This document shows, in pieces, positions 8,467 to 15,281 of a DNA stretch of 64,000 nucleotides. The first letter of the stretch is position 1, and each line of letters begins with the position of its first letter. Both the position numbers and the translations under genes were made by a program. Below the pieces are notes generated by a model, which was given only the letters and a program-made list of their open reading frames with translations, was not told where the DNA came from and did no database searches. Source of the DNA: Marinococcus luteus_A (GTDB taxonomy: Bacteria > Bacillota > Bacilli > Bacillales > Marinococcaceae); assembly GCF_034497705.1 (NCBI RefSeq), contig NZ_JAXRUV010000007.1, positions 108,932 to 172,931 on the forward strand. The letters are read 5' to 3'.

Positions 8467-9132
8467 ATTAGAATCGAAAATCAAACTATAAAAAGAAAGT
8501 ATGAGTTGATTGAAGAAGAACTGTTGCGGCTGATAGAAGAAGGAACTATGCTCCCAGGCGACAAACTTCCGGCTGAAAGGGCGCTTGCCGAAAGGCTGCG
8601 CTGTAGCAGAACGTCTCTGAGAGAAGCTTTCCGGGTTCTTGAGTCAAAAGGAATTATCGTCTCCCGAATAGGAGGGGGCCGATATTTACAAAGCGTTTAC
8701 CAGCAGCAGGACTTCAATTATGATCCTTTGAAAGCGATGGAACAAACAGCGATTCTGCATTTTATTGAAGCAAGAGAAACACTGGAACCCAATATTGCCC
8801 GGTTAGCTAGTGAAAGAGCGACATTGGAGCAGCTTGAAGAAATAGAGAAAAACATGAAATCAATTCAAATAGGAACTGATGTAGATAAAAGTTTTCATCT
8901 TTCGATAGCTGAAGCCTCTGGAAATTTTGTTTTTGTAACAATGATGAAATCAAATTTAGAAATGATTTATAAGATGCGTAGTAAAATGCTGGAAGATAAA
9001 GAAAGATATAAACAAGCTCAACGAGAACACGAAGAAATATTCCAACACATAAAAAATAGAAGAGGAAAAAAAGCTGAAAAAGCAATGCGGAATCATTTGC
9101 AGTACCTAAAAACAAATATTTGGGAAAATTAA
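8467..9132 (+). CDS. FadR-subfamily GntR transcriptional regulator
   Basis: The N-terminal winged helix (PGDKLPAERALAERLRCSRT, then LREAFRVLESKGII) is followed by an all-helical FCD-type effector domain with several His/Asp/Glu candidates for metal or acid binding. Such proteins usually repress catabolic genes until an organic-acid effector binds. It lies inside the cluster whose promoters carry four identical palindromes, so it is the likely repressor. The start is odd. The first normal start in frame is TTG 8506, which would cut into helix 1. The frame is open from 8467, where ATT stands 5 bases after GAGGGAG. See the finding on this start. Confidence 0.88.
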   Translation: MRIENQTIKRKYELIEEELLRLIEEGTMLPGDKLPAERALAERLRCSRTSLREAFRVLESKGIIVSRIGGGRYLQSVYQQQDFNYDPLKAMEQTAILHFIEARETLEPNIARLASERATLEQLEEIEKNMKSIQIGTDVDKSFHLSIAEASGNFVFVTMMKSNLEMIYKMRSKMLEDKERYKQAQREHEEIFQHIKNRRGKKAEKAMRNHLQYLKTNIWEN

Positions 9133-9149
9133 ATTATATTTTTTAAAAT
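9120..9149 (+). promoter_or_regulatory. Predicted promoter of the CoA-transferase/lyase operon
   Basis: TTGGGA (9120-9125), 18 bp, TAAAAT (9144-9149), directly before operator copy 4. Confidence 0.5.
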
Positions 9150-9151
9150 TT

Positions 9152-9167
9152 ATTAGATCGATCTAAT
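9152..9167. promoter_or_regulatory. Operator copy 4 of the GntR regulon
   Basis: Perfect 16-bp palindrome ATTAGATCGATCTAAT directly upstream of the GGAGGGG ribosome binding site. Confidence 0.75.
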
Positions 9168-9180
9168 GGAGGGGTTAAAG

Positions 9181-10380
9181 ATGAATATTGGACCATTAAA
9201 AGAAATTAAAATCTTAGACTTATCAACAATGATTGCTGCTCCTTTTGGTGCCACGCTGTTAGCTGACTTTGGTGCAGAAGTGACGAAGGTAGAGATACCA
9301 GGGAAAGGGGACACGTTGAGGACTGTCGGCCCGTGGAAAGATGAAGAGCCTTTGCGCTGGCCTGGCCTTGCAAGAAATAAAAAATCGTTAACTCTTGATA
9401 TTCGTACAGAAAAAGGTAAAGAGGTTCTAAAAAAATTAATTGCAAAATCTGACGTAGTTATCGAAAACTTTCGTCCAGGAACTCTGGAAAAATGGGGGAT
9501 CGGCTACGAAGAGATGAAAAAGCATAACCCAGATATTATTTTATCGCGTGTCTCAGGCTATGGACAGACCGGACCTTACAGCTCAAAAGCTGGTTTTGGG
9601 ACACCGGGAACGGCCTTTAGCGGTCACACAGGAATTTCCGGTTTTCCGGACCGCCCGCCGGTAAGCCCGGCATATTCCCTGCTTGATTACATTACTGGGA
9701 TATATATTGCTTTAGCAACCGTAAGTGCTCTCTATCATCGTGATGTCAATGAAGACGGTGAAGGACAGTCAATTGATATGGGCTTATATGAGTCTATGTT
9801 CCGTATGTTGGAATTTCTGGTAGCTGAGTACGATCAGAATAATAAAGTGCGCGAGCGCAGCCCGGGACTATCAGGACACTCCAGTCCGGCAGGAACGTAC
9901 GGTACTAAAGATGATAAATTTATTGTATTGGTATGCAGCACAGATTCTACGTTTGACCGGCTTGCAGAAGCGATGGGCAGAAAAGATATGCTTGAGGATG
10001 ATCGTTATTATACTAATGCAGTGCGCCTTGAGCATGACGATGAAGTACAAAAAATTGTTTCAGGCTGGATAAAAATTCATACACAAAAAGAATTAATGGA
10101 TAAGTTGGATGAATACGGTGTGCCAGTCAGTCCTATCTATACAATAGAAGACATTTTCAACGACCCCCATTACCAAGCGCGGGAAAATATTGTGGAGATT
10201 GAACATCCGCGCCTGGGCAGTGTGAAAATTCCAGGGGTAGTACCAAAGTTCTCGAAAACTCCTGGCAGTATTCGTCATCGGGCCCCGGATCTGGGAGAGC
10301 ACAATGATGAAATTCTGGGAGAAAGTCTTGGGTTGTCTAAAGAAGATATTCAAAGCTTAAAAGAAGAAGGAGTGATTTAA
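9181..10380 (+). CDS. Class III (CaiB/BaiF) CoA-transferase
   Basis: Moves CoA between carboxylic acids through an aspartyl-CoA intermediate. The 399-residue length is typical, and the nucleophile Asp169 is visible in SLLDYITG. The N-terminal LDLSTMIAAPFGATLLADFGAEVTKVE fold and the C-terminal EHNDEILGE are family marks. ATG 9181 follows GGAGGGG; an ATG at 9166 overlaps the operator and is unlikely. It is directly joined to the lyase gene. Together they would activate a hydroxy acid as its CoA ester and then cleave it. Substrate unknown. Confidence 0.92.
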   Translation: MNIGPLKEIKILDLSTMIAAPFGATLLADFGAEVTKVEIPGKGDTLRTVGPWKDEEPLRWPGLARNKKSLTLDIRTEKGKEVLKKLIAKSDVVIENFRPGTLEKWGIGYEEMKKHNPDIILSRVSGYGQTGPYSSKAGFGTPGTAFSGHTGISGFPDRPPVSPAYSLLDYITGIYIALATVSALYHRDVNEDGEGQSIDMGLYESMFRMLEFLVAEYDQNNKVRERSPGLSGHSSPAGTYGTKDDKFIVLVCSTDSTFDRLAEAMGRKDMLEDDRYYTNAVRLEHDDEVQKIVSGWIKIHTQKELMDKLDEYGVPVSPIYTIEDIFNDPHYQARENIVEIEHPRLGSVKIPGVVPKFSKTPGSIRHRAPDLGEHNDEILGESLGLSKEDIQSLKEEGVI

Positions 10381-11328
10381 ATGACAGAAAGCAGATACCC
10401 TGATTCAATAGAGTTATGCGAAGTTGCTCCCCGAGATGGTTTTCAAGCCGAAGACGAATGGATTCCTACAGAGAAAAAAATAGAAATCATCCGTAAGTTA
10501 GCTGATACGGGGGTTTCTTCAATGGAAGTAACTTCTTTTGTGCATCCTAAAGCGATTCCTCAATTGAAAGATGCTGAAGAGGTGGTGCAGGCTGTCCAGG
10601 ACATATCCACGATGAAAATGAGGGCGTTGGTGCCGAATGTAAAAGGGGCGGAAAGAGCCATCGGCGCAGGCATTAAAAAGTTGAAGCTGATGCTTTCGGC
10701 GACAGATGCCCATAGCTTATCGAATGCAAATGCTACGGTGGAAGAAGCTCAAAAAAAATTGGAACCGATCGCGGAACTGGCAGAAAAAGAGAATGTAAAC
10801 GTTGGCGGATCGATTTCAGTAGCTTTTGGCTGTCCCTATGAAGGAAGAGTAACTGAAAAACAATTATATCCAATCCTCAAGAGATATCAACAAATGAATG
10901 TTCAGGAAGTCTCCCTGGCAGATACAACCGGTATGGCAAATCCTAAACAGGTACATCATATGCTTCAGGATTTGCAGGCTGCTTTTCCCGACATGACATT
11001 TTCGATGCACTTACACAATACTAGGGGACTTGCTTTAGCTAATATGGCTGCGGGCATGGAGCAGGGAATACGCCGTTTTGACAGTTCAATTGCCGGCCTG
11101 GGGGGATGCCCCTATGCGCCGGGAGCTACTGGTAATGTTCCTACAGAAGACGTAGTGCATATGCTTGAAGAAATGAGCATAAAAAGTGGTATCAGTCTTG
11201 AAAAAATTATTCAAGCTGCCAAAGAAGTGAAAAATATAATAGGGCATGATGGAGGCAGTTATATGCTTCAGGCTGGCCCTAATTCCCAATTGCATGATAA
11301 AGTAGAATCTCAAAACAAAGTAAATTAG
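10381..11328 (+). CDS. Hydroxymethylglutaryl-CoA lyase-like enzyme
   Basis: Metal-dependent retro-aldol lyase of the HMG-CoA lyase/DRE-TIM family, 315 residues. Visible are APRDGFQ (Arg18, Asp19), SLADTTG, the metal pair His210/His212 in HLHNTRG and the catalytic Cys243 in GLGGCPYAPGATGN. All active-site residues are intact. Its ATG abuts the stop of the CoA-transferase gene (TAAATG), so the two are co-translated. HMG-CoA would give acetoacetate and acetyl-CoA. Related lyases accept other tertiary-alcohol acyl-CoAs, so the true substrate may differ. No leucine-degradation genes are nearby. Confidence 0.88.
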   Translation: MTESRYPDSIELCEVAPRDGFQAEDEWIPTEKKIEIIRKLADTGVSSMEVTSFVHPKAIPQLKDAEEVVQAVQDISTMKMRALVPNVKGAERAIGAGIKKLKLMLSATDAHSLSNANATVEEAQKKLEPIAELAEKENVNVGGSISVAFGCPYEGRVTEKQLYPILKRYQQMNVQEVSLADTTGMANPKQVHHMLQDLQAAFPDMTFSMHLHNTRGLALANMAAGMEQGIRRFDSSIAGLGGCPYAPGATGNVPTEDVVHMLEEMSIKSGISLEKIIQAAKEVKNIIGHDGGSYMLQAGPNSQLHDKVESQNKVN

Positions 11329-11361
11329 AAATTTAATGAATAAAAGTTGAAAAGTCTGTGG

Positions 11362-11397
11362 AAAAACCCGTATCATTTGATGTAGATACGGGTTTTT
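11362..11397 (+). terminator. Terminator closing the catabolic cluster
   Basis: Thirteen-bp perfect stem (11362-11374 with 11385-11397) with AAAAA/TTTTT ends. It works in both directions and marks the end of the AT-rich catabolic block. Confidence 0.85.
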
Positions 11398-11437
11398 ACG
11401 TATGGTCAGGTCGCATACATAAGGAGGGTGAAGACTG

Positions 11438-11782
11438 ATGGAAGACATACGCCAGCTCGAAGAAGACCTGTTAAAGCCAAGTATCCGGCGGTCGGCTGTG
11501 GAAGTGAGCCGGCTGCTGGCAGAGGATTTTCAGGAAATCGGAGCCTCCGGCCGGGTTTTCACCCGGGAAGATGTAATTTTTGGCTTGGAGGAGGAGCAAC
11601 CTGTTCATAGAGCGGTGGCTGACTATAAAACAAAACCACTTTCGGAGCATTTATACCTGGCAACCTATACCGTAACGAGCGAGCTGGGGACTTCGCTACG
11701 CAGCTCCATATGGCGGAAAACGGCCTCCAGCTGGGAGCTTGTTTTCCATCAGGGGACGCCCAAAAAAGCAAATCAACCGTAG
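11438..11782 (+). CDS. NTF2-like (DUF4440-type) small protein
   Basis: A 114-residue protein with the N-terminal helix-helix-strand pattern of SnoaL/DUF4440 proteins: LEEDLLKPSIRRSAVEVSRL, then LAEDFQEIGASGRVFTREDV, ending in a beta-rich half with WRKTASSWELVFHQGTP. These cone-shaped barrels bind small ligands. The function here is not known. The start follows AAGGAGGGTGA. It begins a run of small genes up to 13.4 kb. Confidence 0.75.
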   Translation: MEDIRQLEEDLLKPSIRRSAVEVSRLLAEDFQEIGASGRVFTREDVIFGLEEEQPVHRAVADYKTKPLSEHLYLATYTVTSELGTSLRSSIWRKTASSWELVFHQGTPKKANQP

Positions 11783-11852
11783 AATCAGAATACAAATGCT
11801 ATTTTCAGCAAGAGTGCAGCCAGGCTGCAGAAGGACAGTAGAGGTGAACAAT

Positions 11853-12458
11853 ATGGAACTGTTCCATTATCATTTTTGGACAACAGAGATAGAAGAAGCA
11901 GAAGCTTTTTACAGCAGTCATGGATTTGAAGTAGTAGGGCGCTTTGCTCTGGAAAATTATCGTATTAAACGGTATGATCCGCCGATTGGGTGGGATGACT
12001 TCCGCTATAAAGGGTTAACGTTCCGGATGATAGAAATGAGTCTCGGCCAGGTGAGGGTCACCTTTGGCGCAGGAAGAAGGGATACGTTCGGCTACTTTGG
12101 CTATCGTGTAAATGGGGAAGAACATGCCGGTATTCTTCATCGTGCAAAGGAACATGGATGGGGGATCAACAAAAAAGAAAGAAGAACCTTTCTACAGCCG
12201 CCTACCGGGCCGAAGATTCAGCTTGATTGGGAGGAAGAGCTTCCTATTGGAGGAAAAGAGAAGTTGCAGTCTGTCCTCATTACCAGTCCCGAGCCTTATG
12301 ATTCGCACGACTGGCTGACTGTTCTGGGAGCAGAAGCGCTAGTGCCTGCCTGGGAGGAAAAGCGCGCCTTCGAACTTGAAAAAGTAGTTATTCAGGGAGC
12401 GGAAGAGACGGAGACCGTGCAGGATCCAAACGGTGTCTATCTGGAATTCCGTCCTTAA
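11853..12458 (+). CDS. VOC (glyoxalase/bleomycin-resistance) family protein
   Basis: A 201-residue protein of vicinal-oxygen-chelate type. It opens with MELFHYHFWTTEIEEAEAFYSSHGFEVVGRF and closes with VQDPNGVYLEFRP, both characteristic of paired beta-alpha-beta modules. ATG 11853 is chosen for the GAGGTGA site 5 bases upstream; the frame is open further upstream but without a ribosome site. Possible roles are detoxification or a dioxygenase-like function. No specific activity can be assigned. Confidence 0.78.
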   Translation: MELFHYHFWTTEIEEAEAFYSSHGFEVVGRFALENYRIKRYDPPIGWDDFRYKGLTFRMIEMSLGQVRVTFGAGRRDTFGYFGYRVNGEEHAGILHRAKEHGWGINKKERRTFLQPPTGPKIQLDWEEELPIGGKEKLQSVLITSPEPYDSHDWLTVLGAEALVPAWEEKRAFELEKVVIQGAEETETVQDPNGVYLEFRP

Positions 12459-12474
12459 TGGAAGGAAGAACAGC

Positions 12475-12555
12475 ATGATGAAATATATAATAGGGACGGT
12501 GCTGGGTTTTGCGTTGTTTACAGTAAAGCCGAGAACGGTCAAAAGCAGGGAATAG
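12475..12555 (+). CDS. Candidate 26-residue single-span membrane peptide
   Basis: ATGATG start 8 bases after GGAAGGA; stop TAG 12553-12555. The peptide has one hydrophobic stretch (YIIGTVLGFALF) followed by a strongly basic tail (KPRTVKSRE), a typical small membrane-protein layout with the tail inside. It lies 16 bases after the VOC gene and 14 bases before the next membrane-protein gene, so co-transcription is likely. No homology is known to me. Confidence 0.45.
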   Translation: MMKYIIGTVLGFALFTVKPRTVKSRE

Positions 12556-12569
12556 GGAGCGAATACATC

Positions 12570-12932
12570 GTGGAGTCGTCATTTCGTCAATTAATTATTG
12601 TTATTTTAGCTATACTATCGACCGTGCGTCTGGTTTTCTTTTTTGTGTTGGATCAGCCTCTTATCGATGCCATGATGCCGCTTGCGTTCATGGTGTACTG
12701 GATGCTCATTTTATCGATAGCGGACAGCAGACAGCTATGGAGTGCAAAACGCGAACTAATTACCATACTGGTGGCAACAGCGCCAGTATTGATTGTTTCA
12801 TTTATCGGGGTCGTAACGGAAGCTCACGAAATCTTTCTTCCGCTGTTTACGAATTCGATGCTTTTAATGGTTCTTATGCCTATTGTTTATAAGTATGGGT
12901 TGAAACCAAACGATCCTGATAAAAAAAACTAG
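12570..12932 (+). CDS. Small integral membrane protein, function unknown
   Basis: 120 residues with about four hydrophobic segments (roughly 8-28, 33-50, 65-85 and 90-108) and a charged C-terminus (KPNDPDKK). The GTG start lies after an AGGGAG site. I recognise no family. Thirteen bases separate it from the PH-domain membrane protein, so the two probably form one unit. Confidence 0.65.
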   Translation: MESSFRQLIIVILAILSTVRLVFFFVLDQPLIDAMMPLAFMVYWMLILSIADSRQLWSAKRELITILVATAPVLIVSFIGVVTEAHEIFLPLFTNSMLLMVLMPIVYKYGLKPNDPDKKN

Positions 12933-12945
12933 AGGAGACCGGATA

Positions 12946-13368
12946 ATGGTGTTTCGAGCGAAAGGAAGCAGACTCTTGACTGCATTTGCGGTCATAGCCA
13001 TCGTATTGTTGGGGTATTCTATTTTTCAGGCTCTGTTTATGTATGATGGAGGGCCGGGGACTATTTTGAGGGCTGTGGTTGACGCGGTCATTATCATTTT
13101 AGTAACTCAGATTGTATTTTTCACAAAATATGAATTACATGAAGAGCATCTGGCAGTCCACGCCTCTCTTTTGATCCGGCTGCGTATTCCCTATGATTCG
13201 ATCCAGCGGGTGGAAGAGGTGCCCGGATGGATTAAGGGAGCGACGCCTGAAAGACTGAAGGTGATTTACCAGGAAGGAAACCGTCATCAGCATATTGCAC
13301 CGAAGGACGAAGCATTGTTCCTGGAGAAACTGGCTGCGAAAAATAAAAATATTGGTATGCCAAAATAA
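12946..13368 (+). CDS. Membrane protein with bacterial PH domain
   Basis: 140 residues: two N-terminal transmembrane segments (about 8-30 and 38-60), then a bacterial PH-like module with the pattern YELHEEHLAVHASLLIRLRIPYDSIQRVEEV...RLKVIYQEG. Such proteins resemble the YdbS/YdbT and YyaB groups, which face the cytoplasm and are linked to envelope stress. The start follows AGAGGAG. The stop overlaps a terminator. Confidence 0.72.
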   Translation: MVFRAKGSRLLTAFAVIAIVLLGYSIFQALFMYDGGPGTILRAVVDAVIIILVTQIVFFTKYELHEEHLAVHASLLIRLRIPYDSIQRVEEVPGWIKGATPERLKVIYQEGNRHQHIAPKDEALFLEKLAAKNKNIGMPK

Positions 13369-13398
13369 GGACGGTTCACGTGGTGAACTGTCCTTATT
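13367..13398 (+). terminator. Terminator after the PH-domain gene
   Basis: Stem AAGGACGGTTCAC/GTGAACTGTCCTT (13367-13379 with 13383-13395, one G-U pair), then TTATT. The stem starts in the stop codon. Confidence 0.7.
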
Positions 13399-13495
13399 AT
13401 AATTTGTCGTAAAATTTACGAAGGAAATAGAACCCAATAGAAGCTAAAACCGTTCCGGCAATAATTATCGTTATGATAAAAAGCACTGTAGGCAC
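13397..13495 (-). CDS. Candidate 32-residue small membrane protein
   Basis: On the minus strand GTG 13495 stands 7 bases after GGGAGGA. The product starts MPTVLFIITIIIAGTVLASI and ends in the basic/aromatic tail FYFLRKFYDKL: one transmembrane span with a positive C-terminus. The strong ribosome site and clean hydrophobic profile favour a real gene. It converges on the PH-domain gene and lies beside the glutaredoxin-like gene. Confidence 0.55.
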   Translation of the reverse strand: MPTVLFIITIIIAGTVLASIGFYFLRKFYDKL

Positions 13496-13611
13496 GAATC
13501 TTCCTCCCTTCGCTGCAAATTCCTGCTGTTATAGGTATTTACCCCGGGAGGCATAACGGCAAGCGTCTTTATTTGAACAGCGGAGCCAGAAGGGTCGTGT
13601 TCAATAAATAT

Positions 13612-13639
13612 AAAAAAGCACTGGCTTAAAACCAGTGCT
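13612..13639 (-). terminator. Terminator of the glutaredoxin-like gene
   Basis: Minus-strand stem AGCACTGG/CCAGTGCT (13639-13632 with 13624-13617) followed by a run of six T. Confidence 0.75.
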
Positions 13640-13653
13640 GAATGCTTGTAGCA

Positions 13654-13923
13654 TTAATTGCTTTGGCCGGATATTCCGACGGTAGTAACAAGCGTTTTTA
13701 TTTTTTTCAGGTTTGGACCGACGACCTGATATCTTTTGTCGTCCGTAATAATAATAGTAATAGGAACGAATTTTTCGTTTAATGCACCGAACTCCTGGTT
13801 CGCCTGTGGGTCATTGACGATATCTTTTTCAATAAAAGAAATACGGTTTTCCTGAAACCAGCCTTTTACTTTAGCACAGGAGGAGCAGTTTGGTTGGGTG
13901 AATATCTGAACTTCATAATTCAT
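13654..13923 (-). CDS. Glutaredoxin-family redox protein
   Basis: An 89-residue thioredoxin-fold protein with the active-site motif CSSC after the first strand (EVQIFTQPNCSSC) and the cis-Pro strand FVPITIII. It would catalyse thiol-disulfide exchange in the cytoplasm. ATG 13923 sits 7 bases after GGAGG. The ATG two codons upstream touches that site and is less likely. Confidence 0.82.
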   Translation of the reverse strand: MNYEVQIFTQPNCSSCAKVKGWFQENRISFIEKDIVNDPQANQEFGALNEKFVPITIIITDDKRYQVVGPNLKKIKTLVTTVGISGQSN

Positions 13924-14062
13924 ATACATTCCTCCAATAGGATGTGAATATACCGCGGCGCCTTAGTATTTGTACGATTATGATAGTATACTAAAGTGCC
14001 CGGGAACGCAATAAAGAGGTCAGAAACCCCGGCCGCAAAAGATAAAGGGTGTTCATCTGATA

Positions 14063-14076
14063 AGAACATACGTTTG
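14063..14076. promoter_or_regulatory. LexA (SOS) box of dinB
   Basis: AGAACATACGTTTG matches the Bacillus SOS box CGAACRNRYGTTYG at 12 of 13 defined positions and overlaps the dinB -35 element. Confidence 0.7.
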
Positions 14077-14102
14077 TGAAAAAAGGTGTTGTCCGCTATA
14101 AT
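14074..14102 (+). promoter_or_regulatory. Sigma-A promoter of dinB
   Basis: TTGTGA (14074-14079), 17 bp, TATAAT (14097-14102). Confidence 0.8.
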
Positions 14103-14142
14103 AGAAGGAACAGAAAACTGCGCGTATAAGGGGGCGTAGGAA

Positions 14143-15261
14143 ATGAAGCAGGATGAACAAAAGCTCCGGAAGATTATTCATATTGATATGGATGCTTTTT
14201 TTGCATCCATTGAACAGCGCGACCAGCCCCGTTTGCGGAACAAGCCTCTGGTAGTTGGAGGTTCTCCCTGGTCAAGAGGTGTAGTGGCTACATGCTCCTA
14301 CGAAGCGAGACCGTACGGTATTCATTCAGCTATGTCTTCCTACGAAGCCTACCGAAGGTGCCCGGAAGCTATTTTTATTAAAGGAAACATGGAGAAGTAC
14401 AGGGAGGTTTCGCGTGAAATTATGGCCATCTTTCATGACTGCACAGATCTGGTGGAGCCTCTTTCCCTGGATGAGGCTTATCTCGACGTGACAGAAAACC
14501 ATTGGAACCTGCCGTCCGCTACGCTCGCAGCTAAAGAAATACGAAAAAGAATTTATCAAAAGACCGGTCTCACTGCCTCTGCCGGCGTTTCATATAATAA
14601 ATTCCTTGCAAAGACGGCTTCGGATTATGAGAAGCCGGATGGCCTGACAGTTATTACTCCGGACCGGGCGGATGCTTTTGTGAAGGCTCTTTCCATTGGG
14701 GATTTTCGCGGCGTTGGAAAGGTGACCAAACGGAAATTTGATTCACTCGGCATCGAAACCGGGGAAGACTTGCAGCAGCTGAGTGAAGCAAGGCTCGTGG
14801 AATTGTTTCATAAGCAGGGTCATGTTTTTTATCGTCAGGCCCGGGGGATCGATGAACGTCTGGTGAATCCGGAAAGGGAACGGAAATCGCTTGGAAAAGA
14901 GACGACGCTTTCGCAGGACCTTCTGCTTGTGCAGGATATGCTTCCAGTCATTGAAGAGCTGCTTGATCAGGTGCTGACCAGGCTGAAAAAAGACGGCATC
15001 AGAGCCAAATGTATTGTGCTGAAAATAAAATTTGCTGATTTTCAGCAGATAACCCGCCGGTCCACCCTCGAGCATCCGAGCAATGATCGTGCGGAGCTCC
15101 TCGAAACGCTGCGGCTTTTACTCGAAGAAGGGGCTTCCGGGGGGGATCCTGTCCGGCTTCTTGGAGTTACAGCTTCGGAATTTTACGGCCCGGGAGAAGT
15201 AACGGGAGGTCGTGGCAAGGTTTATAAAACGGTAAACTATGAACAGCTGCGTCTGTTTTAA
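14143..15261 (+). CDS. dinB: DNA polymerase IV (Y family, translesion)
   Basis: Error-prone lesion-bypass polymerase of 372 residues. Visible are the catalytic carboxylates in IHIDMDAFFASIE (Asp15) and SLDEAYLD (Asp110, Glu111), helix-hairpin-helix region FRGVGKVTKRKFDSLGI, the little-finger domain, and the extreme C-terminal clamp-binding motif QLRLF. The LexA box and promoter upstream indicate SOS induction. The start follows a GGGGCGTAGG site. It shares a terminator with the convergent YIP1-family gene. Confidence 0.95.
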   Translation: MKQDEQKLRKIIHIDMDAFFASIEQRDQPRLRNKPLVVGGSPWSRGVVATCSYEARPYGIHSAMSSYEAYRRCPEAIFIKGNMEKYREVSREIMAIFHDCTDLVEPLSLDEAYLDVTENHWNLPSATLAAKEIRKRIYQKTGLTASAGVSYNKFLAKTASDYEKPDGLTVITPDRADAFVKALSIGDFRGVGKVTKRKFDSLGIETGEDLQQLSEARLVELFHKQGHVFYRQARGIDERLVNPERERKSLGKETTLSQDLLLVQDMLPVIEELLDQVLTRLKKDGIRAKCIVLKIKFADFQQITRRSTLEHPSNDRAELLETLRLLLEEGASGGDPVRLLGVTASEFYGPGEVTGGRGKVYKTVNYEQLRLF

Positions 15262-15276
15262 AACGCAGCTGTTTTA
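15243..15276. terminator. Terminator between dinB and the convergent gene
   Basis: Ten-bp stem ACAGCTGCGT/ACGCAGCTGT (15243-15252 with 15263-15272) and a T run. It begins inside the dinB stop region. Confidence 0.75.
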
Positions 15277-15281
15277 GTTGA

